NCBI GenBank assembly: GCA_030451825.1
Contig: JAKDNL010000005.1
Span: 1-43,261 of the forward strand
Source: Pseudonocardia sp.
GTDB taxonomy: Bacteria > Actinomycetota > Actinomycetes > Mycobacteriales > Pseudonocardiaceae
DNA length: 43,261 nucleotides
Direction of reading: 5' to 3'
Part shown: in pieces, positions 9,851 through 17,992 of the stretch
Position numbering within the stretch: position 1 is the first letter of the stretch
Layout: each line of letters begins with the position of its first letter
Translations under genes and position numbers: made by a program
Notes under the pieces: model-generated
Database searches by the model: none
Told to the model about the DNA's origin: nothing
The model's input: the letters and a program-made list of their open reading frames with translations, nothing else

Positions 9851-9902
9851 GCAAGGCCGACACCGGCGCTGCACCCCGCCGACGGGGCGCGGCGCCGTCG
9901 GG

Positions 9903-10682
9903 TCAGGGCGCGCCGAGGGCGGGGTCGGCTTTGAGCCCCACCCCGGACAGTCCCAGCCGACGGGCCTCCGTCATCAGCATCGCCAGCGTCGTCGCTGCCT
10001 CGGCGTAGCCCGTCCCGTGCGGCGGGCGGACGTTGGACAGGCAGTTGCGCTCGGAGTCCCGCCGCCCGCGCCGCGCGTCGTAGGTGAAGTACAGACCGAG
10101 CGAGTCGGTGGAGCTCATCCCCGGCCGCTCCCCCACCAGGACGACCACGCTGCGCGCCCCGACGGCCGTCGCGATCTCGTCGCCCAGGGCCACCCGCGCC
10201 TGCGACGCCAGGACGACCGGCGCCACCCGCCACCCGTCGAGACGGGCCAGGATCTCGCGCAGCATCGGCACCGCATGCGTCTGCACCGCGAGCGGGGACA
10301 GCCCGTCGGCGACGACGAGCACGACGTCGTAGTCCCCCCGCTGCAGCGCCGCGTCGTCGGCGAGCAGCCGGCCGAGGTCGGGCCGGCGCAGGTACTCCGA
10401 GCGGCTCGGGGCGGCGCTGGCCGCGTGCGAGGCCGGCACCCCCAGCTCCCCGATCCGGCCGAGGAGGTCCTCGGCGTCGAGCGGCGAGTGCACGGCGTCG
10501 CGGGCGGCGGCATGCGCCGCCCGTAGCTCCAGCAGCCGCGCGGTGGGCAGCGCGTCGCCCGCCCGACCGAGCGCGACGCGGGCCCGGGTCGAGGCGCGCA
10601 ACGCCTCCAGCGGGTCGCCTCCGGTCCCGGCCGCCGCGTCCGCGTTCGGGCCGGTCGTGCGGGCGGGATCGGCCGCGCTCAC
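9903..10682 (-). CDS. eutC: ethanolamine ammonia-lyase small subunit
   Basis: DPLEALRASTRARVALGRAGDALPTARLLELRAAHAAARDAVH...VVLVVADGLSPLAVQTHAVPML...VVLVGERPGMSSTDSLGLYFTYDARRGRRDSERNCLSNVRPPHGTGYAEA; GTGA overlap with eutB. Confidence 0.95.
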   Translation of the reverse strand: MSAADPARTTGPNADAAAGTGGDPLEALRASTRARVALGRAGDALPTARLLELRAAHAAARDAVHSPLDAEDLLGRIGELGVPASHAASAAPSRSEYLRRPDLGRLLADDAALQRGDYDVVLVVADGLSPLAVQTHAVPMLREILARLDGWRVAPVVLASQARVALGDEIATAVGARSVVVLVGERPGMSSTDSLGLYFTYDARRGRRDSERNCLSNVRPPHGTGYAEAATTLAMLMTEARRLGLSGVGLKADPALGAP

Positions 10683-12061
10683 CGCACACCTGCCGTCAGC
10701 GCGCGCATCGTCGCCGAGTCCAGCGCCGGTTCCCGCACCCGGCCGTCGGTGCTCAACAGCTCCATCCGCTCCAGCCAGCCGGCGAACTCCGGCGCCGGGC
10801 GCAGGCCGAGTGCCGCCCGGGCGTAGAGCGCGTCGTGGAACGAGAGCGACTGGTAGTGCAGCATCACGTCGTCGCCGCCGGGCACGCAGATGACGAACGA
10901 GCAGCCGGCCACCCCGAGCAGCGTGAGCAGGGTGTCGGTGTCGTCGGCGTCGGCCTCGGCGTGGTTGGTGTAGCAGACGTCGACGCCCATCGGGACGCCG
11001 AGCAGCGAGCCGCAGAGGTTGTCCTCCAGCCCGGCCCGGGTGATCTGCTTGCCGTCGTAGAGGTACTCCGGTCCGATGAACCCGACGACGGTGTTGACCA
11101 GCAACGGGTCGAACGCCCGCGCGACGGCGTAGGCGCGCGCCTCGAGGGTCTGCTGGTCGATTCCGTGGTGGGCGTCGGAGGACAGCGCGCTGCCCTGCCC
11201 GGTCTCGAAGTACATGCAGTTCGTCCCGACGGTGCCGCGGCCCAGCGACAGCGCCGCCTCGTGCGCCTCGCGCAGGATGGCGAGGGTGACCCCGAAGCCC
11301 TCGTTCGCCGCCTGGGTCCCTGCGACGGACTGGAACACCAGGTCCACCGGCGCGCCGCGTTCCATGATCTCGATCGACGTCGTGACGTGCGCGAGCACGC
11401 AGCTCTGGGTGGGGATCTCGTAGCGGGTGCGGACCTCCTCGACCAGGTGCAGCAGGTCGGTCGTGCGGGCCGGTGAGTCGGTGGCCGGGTTGATCCCGAT
11501 GACGGCGTCGCCGCAGCCGAGCATCAGGCCGTCGACGATCGAGGCGGTGACACCCGCCGGGTCGTCGGTCGGGTGGTTGGGCTGCAGCCGGGTGGCCAGC
11601 GTGCCCGGCAGGCCCAGCGTGGAGCGGAACGCGGTGACGACCGGGGTCCGGCGGGCCACCGAGACCAGGTCCTGGATCCGCATCAGCTTCGACACCGCCG
11701 CCACCATCTCCGGGGTCAGGCCCGGCGCCAGCGCGGTGGTGTCGGTGTCCGGACGGAGCAGGTGGTCGCGCAGGCCGCCGACGGTCAGCGACGCGATCGG
11801 GGCGAACGCGGCAGCGTCGTGCGAGTCGACGATCAGGCGGGTGACCTCGTCGGTCTCATAAGGCACCACGAGCTCGTCGAGGAACGTGGTCAGCGGCAGG
11901 TCCGCGAGCACGGTCTGGGCGGTGACGCGTTCGCCCTCCGACCCGGCCGCGATGCCGGCCAGCACGTCCCCGGACCGCCCCGGGGTGGCCGCGGCGAGCA
12001 GGGCGGCCAGGTCCGCGAACTCGTGGGTGTGCCCGCCGAGGGATCCGCGACGGCGTGTCAT
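10679..12061 (-). CDS. eutB: ethanolamine ammonia-lyase large subunit
   Basis: DEVTRLIVDSHDAAAFAPIASLTVGGLRDHLL...LMLGCGDAVIGINPATDS...FETGQGSALSSDAHHGIDQQTLEARAYAVARAFDPLLVNTVVGFIGPEYLYDGKQI. Confidence 0.96.
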   Translation of the reverse strand: MTRRRGSLGGHTHEFADLAALLAAATPGRSGDVLAGIAAGSEGERVTAQTVLADLPLTTFLDELVVPYETDEVTRLIVDSHDAAAFAPIASLTVGGLRDHLLRPDTDTTALAPGLTPEMVAAVSKLMRIQDLVSVARRTPVVTAFRSTLGLPGTLATRLQPNHPTDDPAGVTASIVDGLMLGCGDAVIGINPATDSPARTTDLLHLVEEVRTRYEIPTQSCVLAHVTTSIEIMERGAPVDLVFQSVAGTQAANEGFGVTLAILREAHEAALSLGRGTVGTNCMYFETGQGSALSSDAHHGIDQQTLEARAYAVARAFDPLLVNTVVGFIGPEYLYDGKQITRAGLEDNLCGSLLGVPMGVDVCYTNHAEADADDTDTLLTLLGVAGCSFVICVPGGDDVMLHYQSLSFHDALYARAALGLRPAPEFAGWLERMELLSTDGRVREPALDSATMRALTAGVR

Positions 12062-13464
12062 CGCAGGTCCTCCTCCGCCGCGGACAGCGCGGTGAACTCC
12101 TCGTCCGGGGCCCGGGCGACGAGGTGGTGTCGTGAGTAGATCGCGAAGTAGGCCATGAACAGCGCGAACGCCCCGAGCGCGCAGAGCGCGGCCACGGTGT
12201 CCACCAGGAACGTGGCGATCACCGCTATCACGGCCACCACCAGCGCGAACCCGGTGGTCGCGACACCGCCGGGCGTCCGGTACGGGCGCGGCATGTCCGG
12301 CTCCCGGCTGCGCAGCACGATGTGGCTGACCATCATCAGCACGTACGACAGCGCCGCGCCGAACACGGCCATGTTCAGCAGCACGTCGCCCTGCCCGGTC
12401 AGCGACAGCCCGAAGCCGATCACGCCGGGCACGATCAGCGCCAGCGTCGGTGCCTTGCGTCGGTTGGTCACCGACAGCACCCGGGGCAGGTAGCCGGCCC
12501 GGGACAGCGCGAACGTCTGCCGGGAGTAGGCGTAGATGATCGAGAAGAAGCTGGCCACGAGCCCGGCCAGCCCGATGTAGTTCACGACGATCGCCAGCGG
12601 CGCGTCGCCCAGTGCCTCGACCAGGGGGTTACCCGACCCGGACAGGGCCTGCGCCCCCAGCGCGCCGGTGGCCAGCACCAGCACCCCGGCGCCGGTCACC
12701 AGCAACACCAGCATGGCGACCACGATCGCCTTCGGGACGTTGCGCTCGGGCTCGCGCGCCTCCTCCGCGGCGAGCGGGACGCCCTCGACGGCGAGGAAGA
12801 ACCAGATCGCGAACGGCACCGCGGACCAGATCCCGATCATCCCGAACGGCAGGAACGCCGAGGCACCCGCGGCGTCGGTGACCGGGATGTCGACCAGGTT
12901 CGCCGGGTCGAAGCGCGGGATCGCCCCGATCGCGAACACCACCAGCCCGACCATCGCGATGCCGGTCACCACGAACATCACCTTGAGCGCCTCGCCGGCC
13001 CCGGACAGGTGGATGCCGATGAACACCGCATACGCGGCGAGATAGACCCACCAGCCGTCGGTGATCCCGAACAGGCCCAGCGACTCCACGTAGGCGCCGA
13101 TGAACGTGGCGATCGCGGCCGGGGCGATCGCGTACTCGATCAGGATCGCGGTGCCGGTGGCGAACCCGCCCCACGGGCCCAGCGCGCGGCGGGCGAACGT
13201 GTAGCCGCCGCCGGCCGTCGGGAGAGCCGAGGAGAGCTCGGCCATCCCCAGCACCATCGCCAGATACATCGCGGCGATCACCACACCGGCGATCAGCAGG
13301 CCGCCGAAGCCGCCCTGCCCCAGGCCGAAGTTCCAGCCGGAGTAGTCGCCGGAGATCACGTAGCTGACGCCGAGCCCGGCCAGCAGCACCCAGCCGGCCG
13401 CGCCGGTCCTGAGCTGTCGCCGGGACAGGTAGTCGCTCGTGGCGTCGTCGGACGGGGTGGACAC
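12058..13464 (-). CDS. ethanolamine permease (APC family)
   Basis: YLSRRQLRTGAAGWVLLAGLGVSYVISGDYSGWNFGLGQGGFGGLLIAGVVIAAMYLAMVLGMAELSSALPTAGGGYTFARRALGPWGGFATGTAILIEYAIAP; ATGA overlap with eutB. Confidence 0.92.
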   Translation of the reverse strand: MSTPSDDATSDYLSRRQLRTGAAGWVLLAGLGVSYVISGDYSGWNFGLGQGGFGGLLIAGVVIAAMYLAMVLGMAELSSALPTAGGGYTFARRALGPWGGFATGTAILIEYAIAPAAIATFIGAYVESLGLFGITDGWWVYLAAYAVFIGIHLSGAGEALKVMFVVTGIAMVGLVVFAIGAIPRFDPANLVDIPVTDAAGASAFLPFGMIGIWSAVPFAIWFFLAVEGVPLAAEEAREPERNVPKAIVVAMLVLLVTGAGVLVLATGALGAQALSGSGNPLVEALGDAPLAIVVNYIGLAGLVASFFSIIYAYSRQTFALSRAGYLPRVLSVTNRRKAPTLALIVPGVIGFGLSLTGQGDVLLNMAVFGAALSYVLMMVSHIVLRSREPDMPRPYRTPGGVATTGFALVVAVIAVIATFLVDTVAALCALGAFALFMAYFAIYSRHHLVARAPDEEFTALSAAEEDLR

Positions 13465-13649
13465 GGTGCACCTCCGAGGGGCCTGCCGGGCGCGGGACGC
13501 CGGCGGAGACGTCAGTGTGCCCCCGTTCGGGGTCGGTGATGTTGCTCCATGATGTCGAACTTCGCCCGACCTGACCGGACAACTCGGCCCGCCGTCCCAC
13601 CGGCCGACCCCGGGTTGACTTATCCCGGATCGATCCGAAAACTGAGGTC

Positions 13650-13721
13650 GTGTTGTTCTGCGTGCTCACCCGTCGACGTCATGTCGACCTTTCCCGCGTG
13701 AACTCGTCCAGCTGTCGCTGA
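13650..13721 (+). CDS. putative 23-aa leader peptide upstream of sfnB-like gene
   Basis: GTG TTG TTC TGC GTG CTC ACC CGT CGA CGT CAT GTC GAC CTT TCC CGC GTG AAC TCG TCC AGC TGT CGC TGA = MLFCVLTRRRHVDLSRVNSSSCR*; internal GTG at 13662 gives MLTRRRHVDLSRVNSSSCR. Confidence 0.8.
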   Translation: MLFCVLTRRRHVDLSRVNSSSCR

Positions 13722-13729
13722 TCCTCGCC

Positions 13730-13747
13730 CGCGCCGTCTGCGGCGCG
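13730..13747 (+). terminator. hairpin after sulfur leader peptide (attenuator candidate)
   Basis: cgcgccg-tctg-cggcgcg, 7-bp GC stem beginning 8 nt after leader stop; second imperfect stem gccgacgg...ccgtccggc at about 13782-13804. Confidence 0.45.
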
Positions 13748-13913
13748 CCGTCCTGAGCATCTACCAGCTCAGAGCCATGGCCGACGGCCCGCGCCGTCCG
13801 GCTCACTCCATTTCCGCACATCGCATCCACCTGTTCCGCACGCATTTTCGCGTATCGGCGAACAGGCGATCCCTGCTGCCCGGAAGATCGACTCGAACCA
13901 CGGAAGAGGAATC

Positions 13914-15146
13914 GTGACCACGACCGACAACCGCCCTGCCACCACCCCCGGCTGGGCCGCGCAGCCGGCTCCGCGCACCGAGGCCGAGTGGCTGGCCCGG
14001 GCCCGCCAGGTGCGCGAGGTGCTCGCCGCCGACGCGGCGGCCCGGGACCGGGCCGCCGCCACGCCCTACGACGAGGTCGCGCTGCTCAAGTCCTCCGGCC
14101 TGGTCACCCTGCTCGGCCCGGCCGAGCACGGCGGAGCGGGCCAGGAGTGGCCCACCGCCTACCGCGTCGTACGGGAGGTCGCCGCCGGCGACGGCTCGAT
14201 CGGGCAGCTGCTCGGCTACCACTACCTGTGGTTCTGGGCCGCCCGCCTGGTCGGCACGCCTGCGCAGATCGAGGCCGTCGAGGCGGATGCGACCCGCAAC
14301 CAGTGGTTCTTCGGCGGCGCGGTGAACCCGCGCGACGCCGACGTCACCATCCGCGACACCGGAGACGCGATCGTCTACAACGGTGCCAAGACGTTCTCCA
14401 CCGGAAGCAAGGTCTCCGACGTGACCGTGCTCGAGGGCGTCCTCGAGGGCACCGAGACGCACATCTTCGCGATCGTGCCGAGTGCCCAGGAGGGCATCAC
14501 GTTCGGAGACGACTGGGACAACATCGGCCAGCGGCTCACCGAGAGCGGCGGCGTCACGATCACCGACGTCAGCGTGCCGTGGGAGGCGGCGGCCGGGTTC
14601 GTGGACAAGACGTTCCAGCCGCGGGTCTACAACACGCTCAACGTGCCGACGATCCAGCTCGTGTTCGTCAGCTTCTACCTGGGCATCGCCCGCGGAGCTC
14701 TGGAGACCGCGGCCGAGTACACCCGCACCAGGACCCGTCCGTGGCTGCACGGCGGGCAGGAACGCGCCGTCGACGAGCCCTATCAGCTCGACCTCTACGG
14801 CGACTACCAGTCCAAGCTCTGGGCCGTCGAGGCGCTGGCCGATCAGGTCGCGCAGGAGGCACTGGCGATCCACCACGACGCCTGGAACGTGACCGCGCAG
14901 CAGCGTGGCGAGCACGAGGTGCGGGTGGCCGCGGTGAAGGCCCGCGCCACCGAGGTCGCCCTGGAGATCACCAGCGGGATCTTCGAGGGGCTCGGCGCCC
15001 GGGCCACCCAGGCCGCCCTCGGGTTCGACCGCTTCTGGCGCAACGTGCGCACGCACACGCTGCACGACCCGGTTGCCTACAAGCGTCGGGAGGTCGGGGC
15101 GTTCCTGCTCCGCGACGAGCTGCCCGAGCCCACCTGGTACTCCTGA
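13914..15146 (+). CDS. sfnB: acyl-CoA dehydrogenase-fold sulfur-acquisition oxidoreductase, SfnB/DszC family
   Basis: TEAEWLARARQVREVLAADAAARDRAAATPYDEVALLKSSGLVTLLGPAEHGGAGQEWPTAYRVVREVAAGDGSIGQLLGYHYLWFWAARLVGTPAQIE...WFFGGAVNPRD; typical SfnB/DszC family pattern. Confidence 0.82.
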   Translation: MTTTDNRPATTPGWAAQPAPRTEAEWLARARQVREVLAADAAARDRAAATPYDEVALLKSSGLVTLLGPAEHGGAGQEWPTAYRVVREVAAGDGSIGQLLGYHYLWFWAARLVGTPAQIEAVEADATRNQWFFGGAVNPRDADVTIRDTGDAIVYNGAKTFSTGSKVSDVTVLEGVLEGTETHIFAIVPSAQEGITFGDDWDNIGQRLTESGGVTITDVSVPWEAAAGFVDKTFQPRVYNTLNVPTIQLVFVSFYLGIARGALETAAEYTRTRTRPWLHGGQERAVDEPYQLDLYGDYQSKLWAVEALADQVAQEALAIHHDAWNVTAQQRGEHEVRVAAVKARATEVALEITSGIFEGLGARATQAALGFDRFWRNVRTHTLHDPVAYKRREVGAFLLRDELPEPTWYS

Positions 15147-15210
15147 GCAGGGTCGGACGAGCGCCCCGGTCGCCCCGGCATGGGCGGCCGGGCCGTCTCG
15201 TCCCGGTGCG

Positions 15211-15274
15211 CGGGTGAGAGTGACCTCAGGGTCGTGAACCGGGCCGGCGACCGCCGTCGTGTCACTCTCACCCG
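15211..15274. repeat. 64-bp palindromic element, copy 1
   Basis: cgggtgagagtgac...gtcactctcacccg, perfect 14-bp terminal inverted repeats; about 80% identical over 64 bp, ungapped, to 16262-16325. Confidence 0.85.
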
Positions 15275-16182
15275 TGATCGAGCGCGGCCCGCAGCTCGTC
15301 GGCGTGCGCGTGCGCCCAGGCGGCGAACGTCGTCCCGGGACGCCCGGTGATGTCCTCGACCAGGCGGTTCGGAGCGGGCTCGTGCTCGGCCAGGTACGGC
15401 AGGACGTTGCCGACGTACCACTCCGCGGTCCCGCCCATGCTCGGCCGCAGCGCCTGCACCGTCTCCTCCGGCGTGGCACGCACGAACTCGATCGGCCGTC
15501 CGGTCGCCTCGCTCAGCGCGCGCACCATCTGGCGCCGGCTCACCGGCTCCGGTCCGGTGAGCGGGTAGGCCCGGCCGGCGTGCCGGCCGGGCCCGTGTTC
15601 GCTCCGCGAGCTCCGGCCGGGCCCATGCTCGCTCCGCGAGCTCCGCTCGGGCCCATGCTCGCTCCGCGAGCTCCGCTCGGCGAGCAGCGCGACGGCCGCG
15701 ACCTCGGCGATGTCGTCCATCGCGGTCGGGGTGCTCGCGCCGTCCGGCCAGGGCTCGCGCACCGCGCCGGACGCCCGGATCTGCGGCAGCCATGTCCGGA
15801 CGTTCTCCACGAAGTCGGCCGGCCACAGGTGGGTCCAGGCGGGACCACTGGCCTCCACCGCACCGGACACCGACCCCCACCAGCTCTCCGGTTCCCCGGA
15901 CAGGTCGACGACGTGGCGGACGCCGGACTCGCGCGCGAGCGCCATCACGTCCTCGACGGTGTCCGGGGTCGGCGCCAGGTAGAGGCTCTGCACTCCGGCG
16001 AACGCCGCGGGCAGGGAGTCCGGGCGGCGCAGAGAGCCGCGCACGGCCTCGACCCCGTCCGGCAGCGCGGCACGTTCCGGGTCCACGGTCAGCGCTCGCA
16101 CGTCGGTCGCGCCGCGGGCGAGCAGGTGATCCACCACCATTCGCCCGATGTTCCCGGTCGCACCTGTCACCAGCACGGTCAT
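15268..16182 (-). CDS. NAD(P)-binding NmrA-like SDR
   Basis: MTVLVTGATGNIGRMVVDHLLARGATDVRALTVDPERAALPDGVEAVRGSL...VDLSGEPESWWGSVSGAVEASGPAWTHLWPADFVENV...YPLTGPEPVSRRQMVRALSEATGR. Confidence 0.9.
   Translation of the reverse strand: MTVLVTGATGNIGRMVVDHLLARGATDVRALTVDPERAALPDGVEAVRGSLRRPDSLPAAFAGVQSLYLAPTPDTVEDVMALARESGVRHVVDLSGEPESWWGSVSGAVEASGPAWTHLWPADFVENVRTWLPQIRASGAVREPWPDGASTPTAMDDIAEVAAVALLAERSSRSEHGPERSSRSEHGPGRSSRSEHGPGRHAGRAYPLTGPEPVSRRQMVRALSEATGRPIEFVRATPEETVQALRPSMGGTAEWYVGNVLPYLAEHEPAPNRLVEDITGRPGTTFAAWAHAHADELRAALDHG
15589..15678 (-). repeat. three tandem 30-bp repeats inside the SDR coding sequence
   Basis: gggcccgtgttcgctccgcgagctccggcc / gggcccatgctcgctccgcgagctccgctc x2; encodes (RSSRSEHGPx)3 between ...VALLAE and RHAGRAYPLTGPEP. 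Confidence 0.95.
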
Positions 16183-17666
16183 TCCGCATCGCCCCCCCGA
16201 AGATCGGGCGCGACGCTAGATGCTCCGCCCCGGACGTGCACCCGGACTCCCGCCCAGGCAGCGGGTGAGCGTGACACCACGGTCGCGAACCGGGCCCCCG
16301 ACCGCCCTGATGTCACGTTCACCCCGTCCATGGCAGGACCGGGGCCGAACGGGACGGGAGGTTGCTCAGCCGACCCGCACCCGGTCCCGGTGCTCCGGGG
16401 CATCCCGGCCGGGGGCGGCTCCGGCGGCCGCATCCGCGGGAGGAAGCGTCCGGTGCGCTGCAGGTAGTCGCTGTACTCCTGTCCCAGGGCACGGCCCAGG
16501 CTCGGCTCGTAGACCGCGCGCGCCTGGATCTGCACCGCGACCAGGATGAGCACTCCTGCCAGCACGCCGATCAGCGTCGGGGACATGGCCAGCATCCCGG
16601 CACAGCCGACGATCAGACCGGTCAGGCCGGGGTTGCGCACCCACCGGTAGAGCCCGCGGGTGGCCAGCACCGGACGCGGCCGGTCGGGGTCGTCGCCCGG
16701 CACGGCGGCGCGGCGGCGCCACCGCGAGCCCAGCTGCAGCTGCGCGAGCGCGACCACCGCGAACCCGAGCAGGAGCACCCCCGCCCCGACGACGGCGACG
16801 CTCGGCGTGGACAGCAGCGCTATCGGCTGCAGCACGTCCAGGGCTACCAGCAACGGCGCGGCGAAACCGAGCACGGCAGCCAGGACGAACAGCGCCCGCG
16901 CCCACCAGGCCGGCGAGCCGGGGGTGCGCGGAACGATGAGCGTGCGCGGGCGCCGCAGGGAGCGCGTGCGCCGCCAGACCGACATCAGGGTGGCGAGGGC
17001 GACCAGGCCCAGGACCAGTGAGACCCAGCCGGTCAGGTGGTGGTCGAGCAGCGCGGAGAACGTCGTCCAGGCCTGCGGGCCGCCGAGCTGCCTGATCGCG
17101 TCGACGCCCAACCAGAGACCGAAGATCACGAACAGCGTCGCCGCACCGACGGCGATCACCCGTTCCGGCAGGCGGCGGCCGAGCTGACGCCCGACCGCGA
17201 TCGCCAGCGCGTCGGCGACCACCATGCCGACGGTCGAGCCGAGCCAGACGCCGAACCAGCCGTGCCCGGTGGCCAGGGTGATCGTGGCCAGCATCGTCTT
17301 GTCGCCGAGCTCGGCGAGGAAGAACGCGACCGACACGGCGATGACGGCCGAGCCGCCCGCCTTCTGCGCCTTGGCCTCCTCGTCGTCGGAGAGCGAGTCG
17401 CCGCGCAGCGTCCAGGCGCCGAAGCCGAGGAACGCGACGGCCGCGACCAGGGAGATCCATCCGGTGGGGATCGCCGCACCGAGCCCGTAGCCGACGGCCA
17501 CCGAGACCAGGTGGACCACCGAGGTGGCGATCGTGATGCCGATCAGCACCGGCAACGCCCGGTACCGCGTGGCGAACGTCATCGCCATGAGCTGCGACTT
17601 GTCGCCCAGTTCGGCCACGAAGATCACGCCGAAACTGATCGCGAACGCGGCGAGGAACCCGTCCAT
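16179..17666 (-). CDS. TMEM165/GDT1-family cation exporter fused to ICMT/PEMT-like methyltransferase domain
   Basis: Two ELGDKSQLM / ELGDKTMLA motifs (GDT1 signature), then hydrophobic region and LATRGLYRWVRNPGLTGLIVGCAGMLAMSP...QARAVYEPSLGRALGQEYSDYLQRTGRFLP (ICMT-like). ATG at 17666 after GAGGGG. Confidence 0.88.
   Translation of the reverse strand: MDGFLAAFAISFGVIFVAELGDKSQLMAMTFATRYRALPVLIGITIATSVVHLVSVAVGYGLGAAIPTGWISLVAAVAFLGFGAWTLRGDSLSDDEEAKAQKAGGSAVIAVSVAFFLAELGDKTMLATITLATGHGWFGVWLGSTVGMVVADALAIAVGRQLGRRLPERVIAVGAATLFVIFGLWLGVDAIRQLGGPQAWTTFSALLDHHLTGWVSLVLGLVALATLMSVWRRTRSLRRPRTLIVPRTPGSPAWWARALFVLAAVLGFAAPLLVALDVLQPIALLSTPSVAVVGAGVLLLGFAVVALAQLQLGSRWRRRAAVPGDDPDRPRPVLATRGLYRWVRNPGLTGLIVGCAGMLAMSPTLIGVLAGVLILVAVQIQARAVYEPSLGRALGQEYSDYLQRTGRFLPRMRPPEPPPAGMPRSTGTGCGSAEQPPVPFGPGPAMDGVNVTSGRSGARFATVVSRSPAAWAGVRVHVRGGASSVAPDLRGGDAE
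16262..16325. repeat. 64-bp palindromic element, copy 2 (inside the 3' end of the GDT1-ICMT ORF)
   Basis: cgggtgagcgtgac...gtcacgttcacccc; compare copy 1. Confidence 0.85.
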
Positions 17667-17721
17667 GTCCACCCCTCGATCCTGACCGGACCGAGGAGGG
17701 ACGAACGACCTCGATCCGGTG

Positions 17722-17838
17722 CGTACCAGATCGAAGGTCTCGCTCGCCTGGTGGTGGCAGGCCGCGCGGCCGGGCAGCGTTGAAGCCGCCAGTATGTCGA
17801 CCGCAGCGTTGGGAGCTACTCCCCTTCGCTTACGTGAC
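17722..17838 (-). ncRNA. yybP-ykoY-type (Mn2+) riboswitch
   Basis: Reverse strand: GTAAGCGAAGGGGAGTAGCTCCCAACGCTGCGGTCGACATACTGGCGGCTTCAACGCTGCCCGG...CCAGGCGAGCGAGACCTTCGATC; has GGGGAGUAGC, GUCgACAUACUGG and the closing GCGAGACCUU. Sits upstream of a GDT1-family gene. Confidence 0.85.
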
Positions 17839-17992
17839 CGACGATACCTCACCGATCCACTCCTGCTCGACTCCTTCGACCGGCCGGAACCGAAGGTGTG
17901 AGGGGCCTCACGGGTCGGCGTCCTGCTGGCTTCGCGCGCCGTCCGGGGCATACGTTCGCCTCAGTTGAACTGATTGATCGAGGAGGATCTCC

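Noticed and set aside
9903-13464. Cobalamin riboswitch or microcompartment genes with eutBC
   Set aside because: No B12-box-like sequence seen upstream of the permease start and no shell-protein ORFs in the window.
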